Source: Acinetobacter sp. TGL-Y2
GTDB taxonomy: Bacteria; Pseudomonadota; Gammaproteobacteria; Pseudomonadales; Moraxellaceae
DNA length: 64,000 nt
Assembly: GCF_001612555.1 (NCBI RefSeq)
Contig: NZ_CP015110.1
Location: forward strand, 2,976,001-3,040,000
Direction of reading: 5' to 3'
Below, piece after piece: positions 44,856-55,403 of this stretch. The position numbers and the translations under genes were made by a program. Each line of letters begins with the position of its first letter. Within the stretch, counting starts at the first letter, position 1. The notes under the pieces were generated by a model, which was not told the DNA's origin, ran no database searches, and was given only the letters and a program-made list of their open reading frames with translations.

Positions 44856-47800
44856 TCACGCTGTTTTGATGTTTTTATCATCAGTAAAATGACCCAAAAT
44901 TGCATCAAGTCTTAAAATAAATTCATCCTCTGGTTTCCAGTAGACATAACCTTGTTCCGCGTGACCATTCATACCGCGTAAATACAAATAGCTTGCACCG
45001 CCCAAATCTCGTTCAATGTGATAATCCCGCAACTGAATTTTTAGATAACGATGTAGTGCCACCAAATATAATCCGGCCTGCAACCAATAACTGGCATGGC
45101 TCATGCTCTCTTGAATTGCACTGACTTGATAGCTTTCTTGACTCAAACCTAAAAAATTACTTTTATAATCCGCAATATGGTATCGCTGACCATCGAAGAA
45201 CACCAAGTCAATCTCACCTTTGAGATAACGCGCTGAATGTGCATCTTTAAACTCAGGCATCACAATGCCGTATTCTTGGAACAATTGATGAATACGGGGA
45301 ATTGCTAAGATACGATCTGAAAGCGCCAAATAAAATGGAAATTCAGCCAAATGCTGATCTGGATTTAATTGACTCAGTTTGAACTGATTTAAAATGGGTG
45401 TGCTTAAAATCTCAGCCAGCCAAGTCACCATTAAATCCATCAATAAAGCTTCAGGTTCAGATGCTTGTGGAAATGCTTTGGCCACCTTTTCCAGTAACTC
45501 ACGCCATAAAATTGAATAATCATTTTTTAAACGGCGTTTGAGCTCCAGTGCCCAATACGCTGAATTTTGAAAATCAATATGCTCAAAAATCTCATGCAAG
45601 AAATTGCCTGCCAGCGTGCCCATGGGGAAATTGGCTTTGATCCATGCAATTGGCTGATGACTCAATTCTTGACTCAGCGTCTGACTCGTGTCGACCTGAG
45701 TTAAAGGCTGATGCACTTCATCCTCTGCACTGCTTTGTTCAGTGTCCATGACGGCCAAAGCATCTTGAATTTGCTTTCGGGTCAGATGCTGTGCCAAATA
45801 ACTAAAACTTGTTTTTGCACGTGGATAAAACCGTTGTAGCGGAAAAGGATCTGCCTGTAGCTCAGCGTTCACCGCTGTCGAATTCGATTTTAATTTTGGT
45901 GGTTTTTCAGTGAGTAACGGCTCGCTAACACTATAAGGATGGGTAAATACGTCCGCGCCATGTCCCCGCCAAAAAGCCAAACCAGTGGTGGAAGTGCCTT
46001 TACTATCACTCAACATGGCATACACGCGGTGACTTGCACGCGTCAATGCCACGTACCATAAGCGCCGATGCTCGGCTAAATTACGCTCTTCATGCTGTGC
46101 AATCGCGACTTCATCTAGGCTATTTTTATCATGAATGGCGACCACACGATGCTCTTCAACTTTGCCAGTCTGGGGATGAATCCGCTCTGCTTTAGAAAAA
46201 TTGAGGGTTTTATTGATTTCGGTAACGGACTTATCTGCCCCCAATAAAAAGACGATTTTAAACTCTAAGCCTTTAGATTGGTGAATGGTCATGAGCTGTA
46301 CACCTGCGTCATTGGAGAGCTTACGTTCCATTTCCCATTCACGTTGCATCGGTGCGGTAAGCTGCTTTAAATACCAATGATATAGATTCTGCGCACCTTG
46401 ATAGGTTTCACTGTGCTGACTCAGCGTTTCAGTCAAATGACGCAGGTTCACCACCGCACGTTCATTGTCTCGGCTTTGCTTTTCAACCAACAGCATCCAG
46501 ACCTGAAATTGATTCAGACACAATTGCCATGCAGTAAGAAAGCCTTGATTCAGCCACACTTCACGAATCTGATCAAATCGCTCAATGTAGCGACTTAAGC
46601 CATCGGGCTGCATCTCAAGTTGGATCAACTTATGTAAATTAAAACCCAACAGCCGACTGAGTAGCGCACGTTTAATTTTGGCTTCATCAAAGGGGTGCAT
46701 GATGGCACTGAGCACCGCGCCCACATCCCGTGCCACTTGGCTTTCAAACACGCTTTTTTTAGAAGGTCGATTAACCGCTATGCCTAAATACTCAAGCGCA
46801 GATTGAACTTTATCTAAGCCATCATGGTTTTTAGACAACACTGCAATATCATTTTCATCTAAACCACGTGCAGGACTACCGTCAATGCTTAACTGGCCTT
46901 GAATAGATTGATTTAAGAGCTGTCGAATGTTCCAAGCGACTTGTTCGGCTTCAGTATCTTTATCTTCAAGTTGAATCCAGCGCAGTGGCGATGGATTGAT
47001 GTCTTGCTGATCCATCAATGCAGGATGTGGACGACTACCCGCTTGCACCGGGGTATAACTGACCTCTTCGCCAAAATCAATTTGACGTTGAAACAATGCA
47101 TCGACCACTTCAACCAAGGGCTGAACCGAACGGTGATTATGAATCAAATGATAAGCATGACCGTTTTTTCCAAAAACATCCTGATGCGCTTTTAAGAAAG
47201 TCAGCATGTCACCACCGCGGAAACCGTAAATTGCTTGTTTACGATCTCCGACCATGATCATACAGCCCTGATCAACCCGCTTTGAATGACGCCAAATCTG
47301 CGCCAGCATGTCGTCCTGATCCTGATTGGTGTCTTGAAATTCATCGACCAAAATGAGTGGATATCGTGCATGGACGTAGCTGGCAAAGCGTTGCCCTTGC
47401 TCACCGTATAAAGACTCAGCAAGGGTGCGGATTTGCTGTGCAAAGGTGGTTTCACCCTTTTGCTGTAGTACTTGCGGTAAGCGTTTTTTCACTTCACTGG
47501 CAAGATGATATTTTAAATAACTGTCTAGCTGATCTAAATCCAAATTTAGCTTGGCGAGCGCTTCAATAAAAGCCTTTAAAGCCACAATCACCGAATGTTG
47601 TTGAAAGGTATTCAGTACATCTTCAGGACATTTGTTTAAGGGTTTCTTCGTGGTGAGTTCCGTGATCAGCTTTAAAGTGTTGGCATATTGCGCAGCGAAC
47701 AGCGCATACGCGCCTTGCTGTTTTAACGCATCAAAAAATTCAGGCAATTCCTGTTGAAAAAACTGCTGCATTTTGGCCTGTTCACGCCATTTTTTTGCCA

Positions 47801-48581
47801 ATATTTTAATGTATTGACCTTCAGCTGAATAATATTCAGACAAGCTTTCCAGTTGCTTTAAATCCACTGCCAAGACAGCGTCAATCTGTTGCTGAAACGC
47901 TTCAAGATCCATGACAGGTGGTAAAACAGCTTGAAAATGCGCAGAGGCAAAGTTCAAACTATTTTCAACCACAGCGACATAGGCATCTTGCGATTTTAGT
48001 TTTTTATTTAACAGTAAATAATCAATCGTAGGCTGGGGCTGTAACTGAATCCATTCACGCAAGACATCATGAATCAGCTGATAACTATACTGTTTGGCAT
48101 CATCGGTAATAGTCGCATATTCGATTTTGCCACTTTCAAAAGCAAATTCACGCAGCAACTTTTGACTAAAACTGTCCAGCGTCCCCACAAAAAGCTCATC
48201 CAACTGATCAATGACCAATTTAATTCGCTCACAGGCATAGCCAATTCGATTTGAAAATGTCTTGAGCAAGACGTGAAACAAGGGATCAGTGGCTTGTTCA
48301 GCGTGAACCAAGACCTGCTGTTCTGTCAGTTCTCTACAGCCCTCAAAATACTTTTGGGTTTCAACCAAACGTGCGCGTACTCGTGTTTTTAATTCTGCAG
48401 CAGCCTTTCGGGTAAAAGTAGTGGCAATCACCTGATTGGGTAAATATTTTTCCAATAAAATCCGTACCATCAGACTCGATAGCGTATAGGTTTTACCGGT
48501 TCCTGCTGAGGCTTCAATCCAGTGTAGACCACTAAATTGCATATCCTGTATCGGTTGAGTTGAGACCTTTTGTGTGTTCAT
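44856..48581 (-). CDS. recB: Exodeoxyribonuclease V beta subunit RecB
   Basis: 1241 residues; 3'-5' helicase and nuclease subunit of RecBCD. SF1 helicase motifs: EASAGTGKTYTL near residue 25, LVDEFQDTNQDQ, MVGDRKQAIYGFRGGD, and TIHQSKGLEFKIVFLLG. The C-terminal nuclease domain has GNFLHEIFEH and KGEIDLVFF...HIADYKSNFLG, the conserved D...DYK motif that binds metal and cleaves DNA and provides the RecA-loading surface. It begins 3 bases after recC stops, so the two are translated together. Confidence 0.97.
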   Translation of the reverse strand: MNTQKVSTQPIQDMQFSGLHWIEASAGTGKTYTLSSLMVRILLEKYLPNQVIATTFTRKAAAELKTRVRARLVETQKYFEGCRELTEQQVLVHAEQATDPLFHVLLKTFSNRIGYACERIKLVIDQLDELFVGTLDSFSQKLLREFAFESGKIEYATITDDAKQYSYQLIHDVLREWIQLQPQPTIDYLLLNKKLKSQDAYVAVVENSLNFASAHFQAVLPPVMDLEAFQQQIDAVLAVDLKQLESLSEYYSAEGQYIKILAKKWREQAKMQQFFQQELPEFFDALKQQGAYALFAAQYANTLKLITELTTKKPLNKCPEDVLNTFQQHSVIVALKAFIEALAKLNLDLDQLDSYLKYHLASEVKKRLPQVLQQKGETTFAQQIRTLAESLYGEQGQRFASYVHARYPLILVDEFQDTNQDQDDMLAQIWRHSKRVDQGCMIMVGDRKQAIYGFRGGDMLTFLKAHQDVFGKNGHAYHLIHNHRSVQPLVEVVDALFQRQIDFGEEVSYTPVQAGSRPHPALMDQQDINPSPLRWIQLEDKDTEAEQVAWNIRQLLNQSIQGQLSIDGSPARGLDENDIAVLSKNHDGLDKVQSALEYLGIAVNRPSKKSVFESQVARDVGAVLSAIMHPFDEAKIKRALLSRLLGFNLHKLIQLEMQPDGLSRYIERFDQIREVWLNQGFLTAWQLCLNQFQVWMLLVEKQSRDNERAVVNLRHLTETLSQHSETYQGAQNLYHWYLKQLTAPMQREWEMERKLSNDAGVQLMTIHQSKGLEFKIVFLLGADKSVTEINKTLNFSKAERIHPQTGKVEEHRVVAIHDKNSLDEVAIAQHEERNLAEHRRLWYVALTRASHRVYAMLSDSKGTSTTGLAFWRGHGADVFTHPYSVSEPLLTEKPPKLKSNSTAVNAELQADPFPLQRFYPRAKTSFSYLAQHLTRKQIQDALAVMDTEQSSAEDEVHQPLTQVDTSQTLSQELSHQPIAWIKANFPMGTLAGNFLHEIFEHIDFQNSAYWALELKRRLKNDYSILWRELLEKVAKAFPQASEPEALLMDLMVTWLAEILSTPILNQFKLSQLNPDQHLAEFPFYLALSDRILAIPRIHQLFQEYGIVMPEFKDAHSARYLKGEIDLVFFDGQRYHIADYKSNFLGLSQESYQVSAIQESMSHASYWLQAGLYLVALHRYLKIQLRDYHIERDLGGASYLYLRGMNGHAEQGYVYWKPEDEFILRLDAILGHFTDDKNIKTA

Positions 48582-48584
48582 GTC

Positions 48585-51500
48585 TTATTTCTCAACCACC
48601 GTTTGATGTAGATAAATTGGCTGATATAAATCATAAGCGTAGCTATCGCAGGCATCTTGAAGTAAGGCGGTGGTGTCCTGCTCTTGCAAAATAAATTGCC
48701 AGTCACGATGCTTTTTACTCCATTCCATATCGGCCAAAGCAAAAGGCAAAAATGAATCGCTCTTGTCCCATTCTTTTTGTAGGTCTTTAAAGTTGGCAAT
48801 GGTGGATTTGCCAAATTCATCGCTTTGCCATTCCAGCGCTTTGCCTTTTTCAGCCAATAACAGCAACAGTGCCGCAGGCAATACCAAGGGCTGTTGCTGG
48901 GCGTAGTCATAAGCATCTAGCCAAGCCTTTAAATACGTTTTCGCTTGCGTAGTGGTTAAACCACTATTCACAATAGTGACATCACTCAACACTGCAATAC
49001 GTTCGAATTTTGCTGAACGCTGATCGTCTAAGTTTAAAAAAGTTAACCATAATAAATATTCAAGCCAGACTTTGGCCCGGCGTTTGGCACGCCCACTCGA
49101 TGCATCTAAGCTGACCCACGTGCTGACTGCATTTTTAGGGACGGTAATGCTCATGGTGAAATCAGGTCGAATACGCCATTGGCGCTGCGTGGTTTGGGTC
49201 ACTTCAGTTGCATACTGATGCAGTCTTTGTTTTAGGCTGTCTTGCTCTGCCAAGCTCATGTTTAAAACACTGTGCTGGACTTTACCCACAGGCAACTGAT
49301 CTTGCAGAATCCGTAGATCCAAGCCTGCGTCATGACTGGCTTGTTGCTGTAGGAAATCCCGTATCGCATAGCGTCCTAAACCATCCAACACCAAAGGCTC
49401 GTGTTGTGCAGGTATATCTTGCGGTTTTAAATTTTCCACGCCCAAAGTTTTCAAATATAAACGTGCGGGGAAAGTGATATCTTGAATCCATTGCCCGGCA
49501 TCAATCACTGTGCCGTTTTCAGCGGGTCTGACATAGATCTCATTGACCCATGGTTCGCGCTTGTGGGTTGCCTGCCCCAGTTGTTTTGCCACCTCAAACC
49601 ATTGATCTTGATAACGGCGGATAGATCTGCCATCAAACCCCATCGGATCAAAAGGCTGTAAAGGATGAACCTGATACAGCTGTTGAATATGGGTCGCCAC
49701 CTCAATCTCATTTAAATAAAGAGTCGAAGCTGAATCAGTCTTGACCTCAGAAGTTTCGGCATCAAGTGTGGTATTTGCTGCGCGAGTAATGAAAGCCAAA
49801 TGGCTGATCAACTCTTGCAAGACACTTGAAGGCTCACGCACTTCACTATCGCTCACATCAAAACCATTATAAAACAGCCATAAATTTTGCTGTGCCAACA
49901 AAACGGCATCTAAAAATGCACCCTGATCATCTTCTAAGCGTGAACGATCACCGAGTTGGGGTTTGAGTAAACTCATCAAATCAAAGGGCACTTGAGTATT
50001 TCGGTTTGGAAATTTTCCGCTGTCCAAATTCAGCACCACCATCAACTTATAAGGTAGCGGACGAATATGCCCAATCTGACTAAAGGTGATTTGTCCTGTA
50101 GGAAGTGCCTGTTCAAGTTGACTGTCTAGAGTGCTTTGAATTTCTTCAAGTAAATACGGCAAGGGCAATTGAATATGATACAACTCATGCTGCTGCGGTT
50201 TGTCTTTTTCATAATTATAAGACAGAGTCAGCATGGTGTACTGCTTTTTCACGATTTTATGCACGGCTTGTAGGGTTTCAACCCCTGAATTTTGAAACTC
50301 TTCAATCTCTTGTTTTAAAATATCAAGCCACTGCTCAACCGGTTTACGCAAACCTTGCTCATGCATGAGCATCCAATCACGGCGCACAGCAAAGTCTTGA
50401 TAAATTTCAATCAGCTGAGCAATCAATTCAAAATCACTACTCAGTACATGCGCAAAGCTTAAAGTCTCATCAAATATCGTATGTTCAGGGATTGCAACAC
50501 CGAGTGCCAAACGATCCAATGCAAATTTGAAACTAAAGCGATAATCTTGATCATCTGCGCTTAAACTTTGTTGTAAATGTTCAGCGTCTAGTCCACGTTT
50601 AAAGCCTGCGTTTACCAATAGCTCCACCATGCGCTCAGTGCTGTCAATATCCAGCGCATAACGAATCTGTGTGGCACTAAGGCTAAGCCAATCCGCAAAG
50701 TCTTCTAAGCTAAAGCGTCCCGTGACCAGTTGAATGCGTCCCAGTATAGCGCGCCAAGCATTGTTGACATCAATTTGAGTCACCCCTGCAATTTTCACAG
50801 GCAAGAACACGCCGTCTTGGAAACTGCTTTGCGGAAAAACACTCCGAATCAGCGGTTCCATTTGTTTTAAATCGGGTGCTAAAACCAAAATATCACTGGG
50901 ACGTCGTGGATGTTCAGGCGTGCCTTGTGCCAACCAATGAATCAATTGTTCTTTTAATACTTCTAATTGTCTTAGGCTCGAATGACAAACATGAATTTGA
51001 ATCGAATCATCATCTTCCGCTAGCACATAAGCTTGCTGTTCAGGCTCCACCAGATACAAAATATCGGATTGTAATTTGCCTAACAGATGGCTCGGATATT
51101 CATCCACAAAGGCATCAATCCACTGCCCCTCTTCACCTGAAGACAGATTGGATAAGATCGAAAAATGATCACGGGCTTGTTTACCAAAACGGGTCAATAA
51201 GGGATGGCGTGATTCGCGCACTTCGGCATTGAAATTTAAGGTAAAGGCATCAAAAAAACGCGCAATGTCATCATCGGACGCTTTGGGATTTTTCGCAATA
51301 AATCGCTCTTTGACACTTAAGTCATAACGTTTTTTCCAATTTGGATCGACACTGTCTGCCCAGTATTCTTGCGAAGGGTTGTAGTGCAAAATCAGCACAT
51401 CCAGATACTGACCCAAGCGCCGTAAAAACTGCAATTGGGAGGGCGCTAAATCCAACAAGGTAAAAATAATCACCTGTTCTGGTAAATTTTTTAGTGCTTC

Positions 51501-52268
51501 GAATCGTGAAGTTTTATCATCCATGACCTTCCAAAATTCAACATCAATACTTTGCATTTCAACAAAATCATCATGAAACGTATGCTGCCATAACCAGCGC
51601 TGCCACTGCTCTAACTCTTGTGCTTGGTTGAATTTAAAACTAACATCTTGTTCTTTATTTTGTGGAAATAACTGTTCAATATCTAAGGCTTGGTTTGCAC
51701 CCCACTGGCTCAACCAGTTGGTCGGGCAAGTACATAGCGCTTCACAATTTCTTTGACAGTCCCCGCGGTACTGCATGTAATTACTGAACAGTTTAGAGAC
51801 TTGCTCAGACACCCAATACAACATGCTTTGTTTTTTGAGTTGTTTTTCGACACTTTGTTCAAGCCTTGAAGCACTGTCATAAATCCGCTGCACAATTGCA
51901 AATAAAGGATGATCAGCGTTGAGCGGATTGTCATCACTATCAATAAAGGTTTTTAAGGTTTGATAAATACGCCACTTCATCATCAAACGTGGAATGTTCG
52001 CCTTACGCACATGGTCTTTGTCGTCTAACACCTGCTGATAACAAAACCATTGAAAGCCGCGAATACGCTGATGAAATTGACTGTTGGCACTTATGCCTTG
52101 TTGTTCTGCAATGGTTTGGGTCAGCCACTCTTGAATAGCGGGGCTTGGAACCACAAAATGTTCAGTGCCCAGGACAGCAAAAGGATTCTTGGACGGCTGC
52201 TGAATACGCAGCAATACGCCTTGCACCAACACATCAATTTGCTGGCTTTGAATAACATGAATCCCCAT
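48585..52268 (-). CDS. recC: Exodeoxyribonuclease V gamma subunit RecC
   Basis: 1227 residues from the ATG at 52268, which follows agaggga at good spacing; an in-frame start at 52301 is less likely. RecC has a degenerate helicase fold, lacks working ATPase motifs and in RecBCD recognises Chi as single-stranded DNA passes through it. Family blocks: EWLTQTIAEQQGISAN near the start, FTLLDLAPSQLQFLRRLGQY and RPSDILVLAPDLKQM. First gene of recC-recB-recD. Confidence 0.96.
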   Translation of the reverse strand: MGIHVIQSQQIDVLVQGVLLRIQQPSKNPFAVLGTEHFVVPSPAIQEWLTQTIAEQQGISANSQFHQRIRGFQWFCYQQVLDDKDHVRKANIPRLMMKWRIYQTLKTFIDSDDNPLNADHPLFAIVQRIYDSASRLEQSVEKQLKKQSMLYWVSEQVSKLFSNYMQYRGDCQRNCEALCTCPTNWLSQWGANQALDIEQLFPQNKEQDVSFKFNQAQELEQWQRWLWQHTFHDDFVEMQSIDVEFWKVMDDKTSRFEALKNLPEQVIIFTLLDLAPSQLQFLRRLGQYLDVLILHYNPSQEYWADSVDPNWKKRYDLSVKERFIAKNPKASDDDIARFFDAFTLNFNAEVRESRHPLLTRFGKQARDHFSILSNLSSGEEGQWIDAFVDEYPSHLLGKLQSDILYLVEPEQQAYVLAEDDDSIQIHVCHSSLRQLEVLKEQLIHWLAQGTPEHPRRPSDILVLAPDLKQMEPLIRSVFPQSSFQDGVFLPVKIAGVTQIDVNNAWRAILGRIQLVTGRFSLEDFADWLSLSATQIRYALDIDSTERMVELLVNAGFKRGLDAEHLQQSLSADDQDYRFSFKFALDRLALGVAIPEHTIFDETLSFAHVLSSDFELIAQLIEIYQDFAVRRDWMLMHEQGLRKPVEQWLDILKQEIEEFQNSGVETLQAVHKIVKKQYTMLTLSYNYEKDKPQQHELYHIQLPLPYLLEEIQSTLDSQLEQALPTGQITFSQIGHIRPLPYKLMVVLNLDSGKFPNRNTQVPFDLMSLLKPQLGDRSRLEDDQGAFLDAVLLAQQNLWLFYNGFDVSDSEVREPSSVLQELISHLAFITRAANTTLDAETSEVKTDSASTLYLNEIEVATHIQQLYQVHPLQPFDPMGFDGRSIRRYQDQWFEVAKQLGQATHKREPWVNEIYVRPAENGTVIDAGQWIQDITFPARLYLKTLGVENLKPQDIPAQHEPLVLDGLGRYAIRDFLQQQASHDAGLDLRILQDQLPVGKVQHSVLNMSLAEQDSLKQRLHQYATEVTQTTQRQWRIRPDFTMSITVPKNAVSTWVSLDASSGRAKRRAKVWLEYLLWLTFLNLDDQRSAKFERIAVLSDVTIVNSGLTTTQAKTYLKAWLDAYDYAQQQPLVLPAALLLLLAEKGKALEWQSDEFGKSTIANFKDLQKEWDKSDSFLPFALADMEWSKKHRDWQFILQEQDTTALLQDACDSYAYDLYQPIYLHQTVVEK

Positions 52269-52453
52269 AGTCCCTCTTTTTCTGTGCTTAAACCAAAGCA
52301 TTCATAAATGCACAAAATCATAAACATAAATTACTATACATCTTAAACTGAGTATGTCACTTTTGTTGCAAAGACTTCATAAAACTTCATAAAACCGTGC
52401 TCAAGCACGCGTTTTTAACACAAAAATCAAATCGATCTCTTAGGTGACTTGTT

Positions 52454-52960
52454 ATGAAAATCGATAAACTTCCAGACTCTATCGATCCAAATTTAGATTT
52501 AGAACAAATCCGTGAGGAATGTCTAGAATTAGTTAAAAAGCGCTCTTATGTATCCGCGGGCGTGGCTATGATTCCTGTACCTTTTTTAGATGTCGTGATT
52601 GATGTGGGTATGCTGTCTATGCTGATCCCTGAAATCAACACCCGTTTTGGATTGTCCCCTGAACAAATCAGTGTGTATGATCCTACAACCAAAAAAGTGC
52701 ATTGGAATGAACTGCGCAAACGTGGCTTTGAATTTTCAGGTTTAGTGGTGGCACGTACAGCAGCAAAAAGTTCACTCAATAATATTGCAGCTAAAGTCCT
52801 GACCAAGCAAGTGACTAAATTCATTCCTTTAGGTGGCTCAATTATTGCCGCAAGTTTGGGTTATATCGTCATGAAAAAAGTCGCTGAAGCGCATGTCGAA
52901 GAAAGCTACAAATTGGCAAAAAGCGTACAACAGAAACAAAAAGCCAATATTGTGAGTTAA
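52454..52960 (+). CDS. Small membrane-associated protein, DUF697-like
   Basis: 168 residues. Two hydrophobic regions (about 36-61, MIPVPFLDVVIDVGMLSMLI; and about 125-141, FIPLGGSIIAASLGYIV) flank a helical middle. The P-x-P-F-L-D motif before the first segment resembles the DUF697/YcjF-type membrane domain. No enzyme motif is visible. It is divergent from recC and transcribed alone, ended by a clear terminator; a short hairpin (CGTGCT/AGCACG near 52396-52409) and the direct repeat ACTTCATAAA lie in its upstream region. Confidence 0.55.
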   Translation: MKIDKLPDSIDPNLDLEQIREECLELVKKRSYVSAGVAMIPVPFLDVVIDVGMLSMLIPEINTRFGLSPEQISVYDPTTKKVHWNELRKRGFEFSGLVVARTAAKSSLNNIAAKVLTKQVTKFIPLGGSIIAASLGYIVMKKVAEAHVEESYKLAKSVQQKQKANIVS

Positions 52961-52970
52961 TTCATAAACA

Positions 52971-52999
52971 AAAAAAGCGGATGATTCATCCGCTTTTTT
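52971..52999. terminator. Bidirectional terminator before pap
   Basis: Stem GCGGATG / CATCCGC (52977-52983 and 52987-52993) between an A run and a T run. Serves the gene ending at 52960 and the convergent pap. Confidence 0.85.
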
Positions 53000-53058
53000 G
53001 ACTATTTTTTTAGCTCAATGAAGTAAAATAAAGCGCTATTAAATATAACCCATACGCC

Positions 53059-54474
53059 TTACTCCGCTTTTAACTGCGTTAACAACGCTCTTAAAATCTG
53101 AATGCGCGCTGAATATTTATCATTGGTGGCAATCACATACCACGGCGCATACGCCGTGTTGGTTCTGTGCAACATATCTGCTGCTGCTTCTAAATAATCA
53201 TCCCAACGTTCACGGTTACGCCAGTCCTCATTTGTGATTTTAAAACGTTTGTGTGGTGTTTGTTCGCGGGCTTTAAATCTTGCTTCTTGTTCATCTTTAC
53301 TAATGGCTAACCAAAACTTCACCACCACGGTCTGCGTATCTGATAAATCTTTTTCAAAACGATTAATTTCATCATAAGCACGTTTCCACTGGACATCCGA
53401 GGCAAAACCTTCAACACGTTCGACCAACACTCTGCCATACCATGAGCGGTCAAAAATTGAGATGTTTTCCTCATCTAACAGTTTGTTCCAAAAACGCCAT
53501 AAATAAGGACGTGCCAGTTCATATTTTTCAGGTGCGGAAATGTTGTAAATCCCGTATTCACGTGGATCGAGTTTTTTCACAATACGTTTAATTGCGCCGC
53601 CCTTGCCTGCTGCATCCATGCCTTCAAACACAATCACGGTTTTTCGACCTTCAACCCGAAGCGCCGCTGCAACTTGTTTGGTGAGCTTTTTCAGTTCAGC
53701 TTTATAATCTTCCTCAACCAACACCTCTGTGCTCGGTTGTAACAGCACTTCAGGCACAGGTGCTTGGTGCCATTTGCTTCGTACTTTTAAGGCATGATTG
53801 GGTAAATTTGTTAAATGTTTTAAGACATGTTCAGCAAAGAGATGATCACGCTGCTGTTCATCTTCACAATCAATAATCAACCAATCATCGGTAAATTTAC
53901 GACGTAAACGTTGTAGGCTGTCGTATTGTTTTTTATTACGCCAATCCAGTCCATGCAACTTATGCCAGCGCTGCTCTGATACATCCATTTTATCGAGGCG
54001 TTTTTGCAAAGACTTCCACGACAAATCAAACCAGACTTTGACTACATCAACATGGTTATTTTTTAAGTCTTGCTCGAAGGCTTGCATCTGCTGCGTATAC
54101 GCTTCAAATAACGTTTCATCAAAGGGTTTTGACACATGCAATGTGGTCGCCAAGAGGTCACTATACCAATTGCCAAACAGTATAATCATCTGCCCTTCTG
54201 CCGGAATAAAACGCGTATAAGGCTGCCAAAAAGGTGTGGTGGTGTTCATCAAATGCGGTGGATCGGCTTTGACTCTTAAATAACGTGGATCAACCCATTC
54301 ACGCAGCTGTTTGACCGACTCGCCTTTGCCTGCAAGCTCAATGCCACTGACCAAAACCACTAGACTTTTGGCATTCTTCTTAGCTCGGGTATCTTTTAAC
54401 GCATATTGTGCTTCAATGAGTTTAAGAGTGAGGTCTTCTGATTTAAGTTCTAATTCTGTTTCAGTATCATGCAT
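53059..54474 (-). CDS. pap: Polyphosphate:AMP phosphotransferase (PPK2 class II)
   Basis: 471 residues with two PPK2 domains; transfers phosphate from polyphosphate to AMP to give ADP. The C-terminal domain is the active one: Walker A GMDAAGKGGA (285-294) and Walker B with FDRSWYGRVLVERVEG. The N-terminal domain keeps a Walker A-like GIELAGKGES (44-53), but the Walker B Asp is replaced (FGNWYSD near 100), so it is probably inactive. This two-domain form is the one known from Acinetobacter johnsonii. Strong ribosome binding site not obvious. Monocistronic between convergent and divergent neighbours. Confidence 0.94.
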   Translation of the reverse strand: MHDTETELELKSEDLTLKLIEAQYALKDTRAKKNAKSLVVLVSGIELAGKGESVKQLREWVDPRYLRVKADPPHLMNTTTPFWQPYTRFIPAEGQMIILFGNWYSDLLATTLHVSKPFDETLFEAYTQQMQAFEQDLKNNHVDVVKVWFDLSWKSLQKRLDKMDVSEQRWHKLHGLDWRNKKQYDSLQRLRRKFTDDWLIIDCEDEQQRDHLFAEHVLKHLTNLPNHALKVRSKWHQAPVPEVLLQPSTEVLVEEDYKAELKKLTKQVAAALRVEGRKTVIVFEGMDAAGKGGAIKRIVKKLDPREYGIYNISAPEKYELARPYLWRFWNKLLDEENISIFDRSWYGRVLVERVEGFASDVQWKRAYDEINRFEKDLSDTQTVVVKFWLAISKDEQEARFKAREQTPHKRFKITNEDWRNRERWDDYLEAAADMLHRTNTAYAPWYVIATNDKYSARIQILRALLTQLKAE

Positions 54475-54695
54475 AGAGGGCTCGAATTTATTGTGTTTTA
54501 ATCAGTATACTCAACTCTCCTGGTTCTCTTAAATATCGCGGTACAATTTATTGCAAATGTCCGCGTTTGAAATGTATTTTGCCTCAAAAATGCCATGCAC
54601 TGACTTTTATTAAAACGTTTGCCTTTGAATTTGTCATAGTAGTTTTGATTTAAGCAGATTATGCTTTTACATGCCGAACATCACTGAGCATTAAC

Positions 54696-55403
54696 ATGTC
54701 TAAACTTGCTGAACTAGATCAACTTTTAGAACAATATAAACAATTAAATTATCATTCAGATCCGATCTTAAAGCAGCGTTTGAATGAAGCTCAAGCTTGG
54801 CTTAAAAACCGTATTCAAGATACTCATCACCTGCTCTTTAATGAGCCAAAACATCAGCTCATGGCACAGTATTTTATTAACCGACTCTATGGCGGTGCTG
54901 AGTTTGATGATTTAGCAGTGCAAATCGAACGTTTACTGAAATATGCCCATAAAGCTGAAAAAATTATTCCTGAAAATGCCATTAAGACTGGTTTAAAATC
55001 GGTTGGACTTGCGGTACTTGCCATGCAACTTGATGAACAAGTGGCAAAGCAATTATTAAAAGATTACCCCGTAGATCAACCGATTGATGATGAAATGATG
55101 CGCTTGACCTTAATCAAAGTCGATCAAGCAGAGGCACGTCAGCAACAGCTGAATATGCTGGATGATTTAGGCACCAGCTTAGACAAATATATGCGTTCAT
55201 TCATTATGCATACGGCCTTTAAAATGTGCAAAGGTACGGCCAGCAAATACAAATTTGAATTGATGTATGACTTTATAGGTGAAGGTTTCTTGGCCATGAA
55301 ACCCATGAAATCTGCGGCAAATTTCATTGCGCGCTTTACTGAAAAAGAGCGTTTAATCATAGAGAATGTTCATTCATTGAAAGCGCATCCATTTAAACTT
55401 TAA
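54696..55403 (+). CDS. Conserved hypothetical protein, FFLEELY-motif type
   Basis: 235 residues, mostly helical and soluble. The segment QYFINRLYGG near residue 57 corresponds to the FFLEELYG-type motif that names a group of proteins common in Acinetobacter and Pseudomonas. A coiled-coil-like region is present near 1-20, and a C-terminal basic helix. No enzyme motif. It lies upstream of the ubi operon but 330 bases away, and so is probably a separate transcript. Function unknown. Confidence 0.65.
   Translation: MSKLAELDQLLEQYKQLNYHSDPILKQRLNEAQAWLKNRIQDTHHLLFNEPKHQLMAQYFINRLYGGAEFDDLAVQIERLLKYAHKAEKIIPENAIKTGLKSVGLAVLAMQLDEQVAKQLLKDYPVDQPIDDEMMRLTLIKVDQAEARQQQLNMLDDLGTSLDKYMRSFIMHTAFKMCKGTASKYKFELMYDFIGEGFLAMKPMKSAANFIARFTEKERLIIENVHSLKAHPFKL

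Noticed and set aside
52396..52409. Hairpin between recC and the gene at 52454 as a terminator
   Set aside because: The flanking genes are divergent, so no transcript needs to end there; it may be a leader hairpin or chance.
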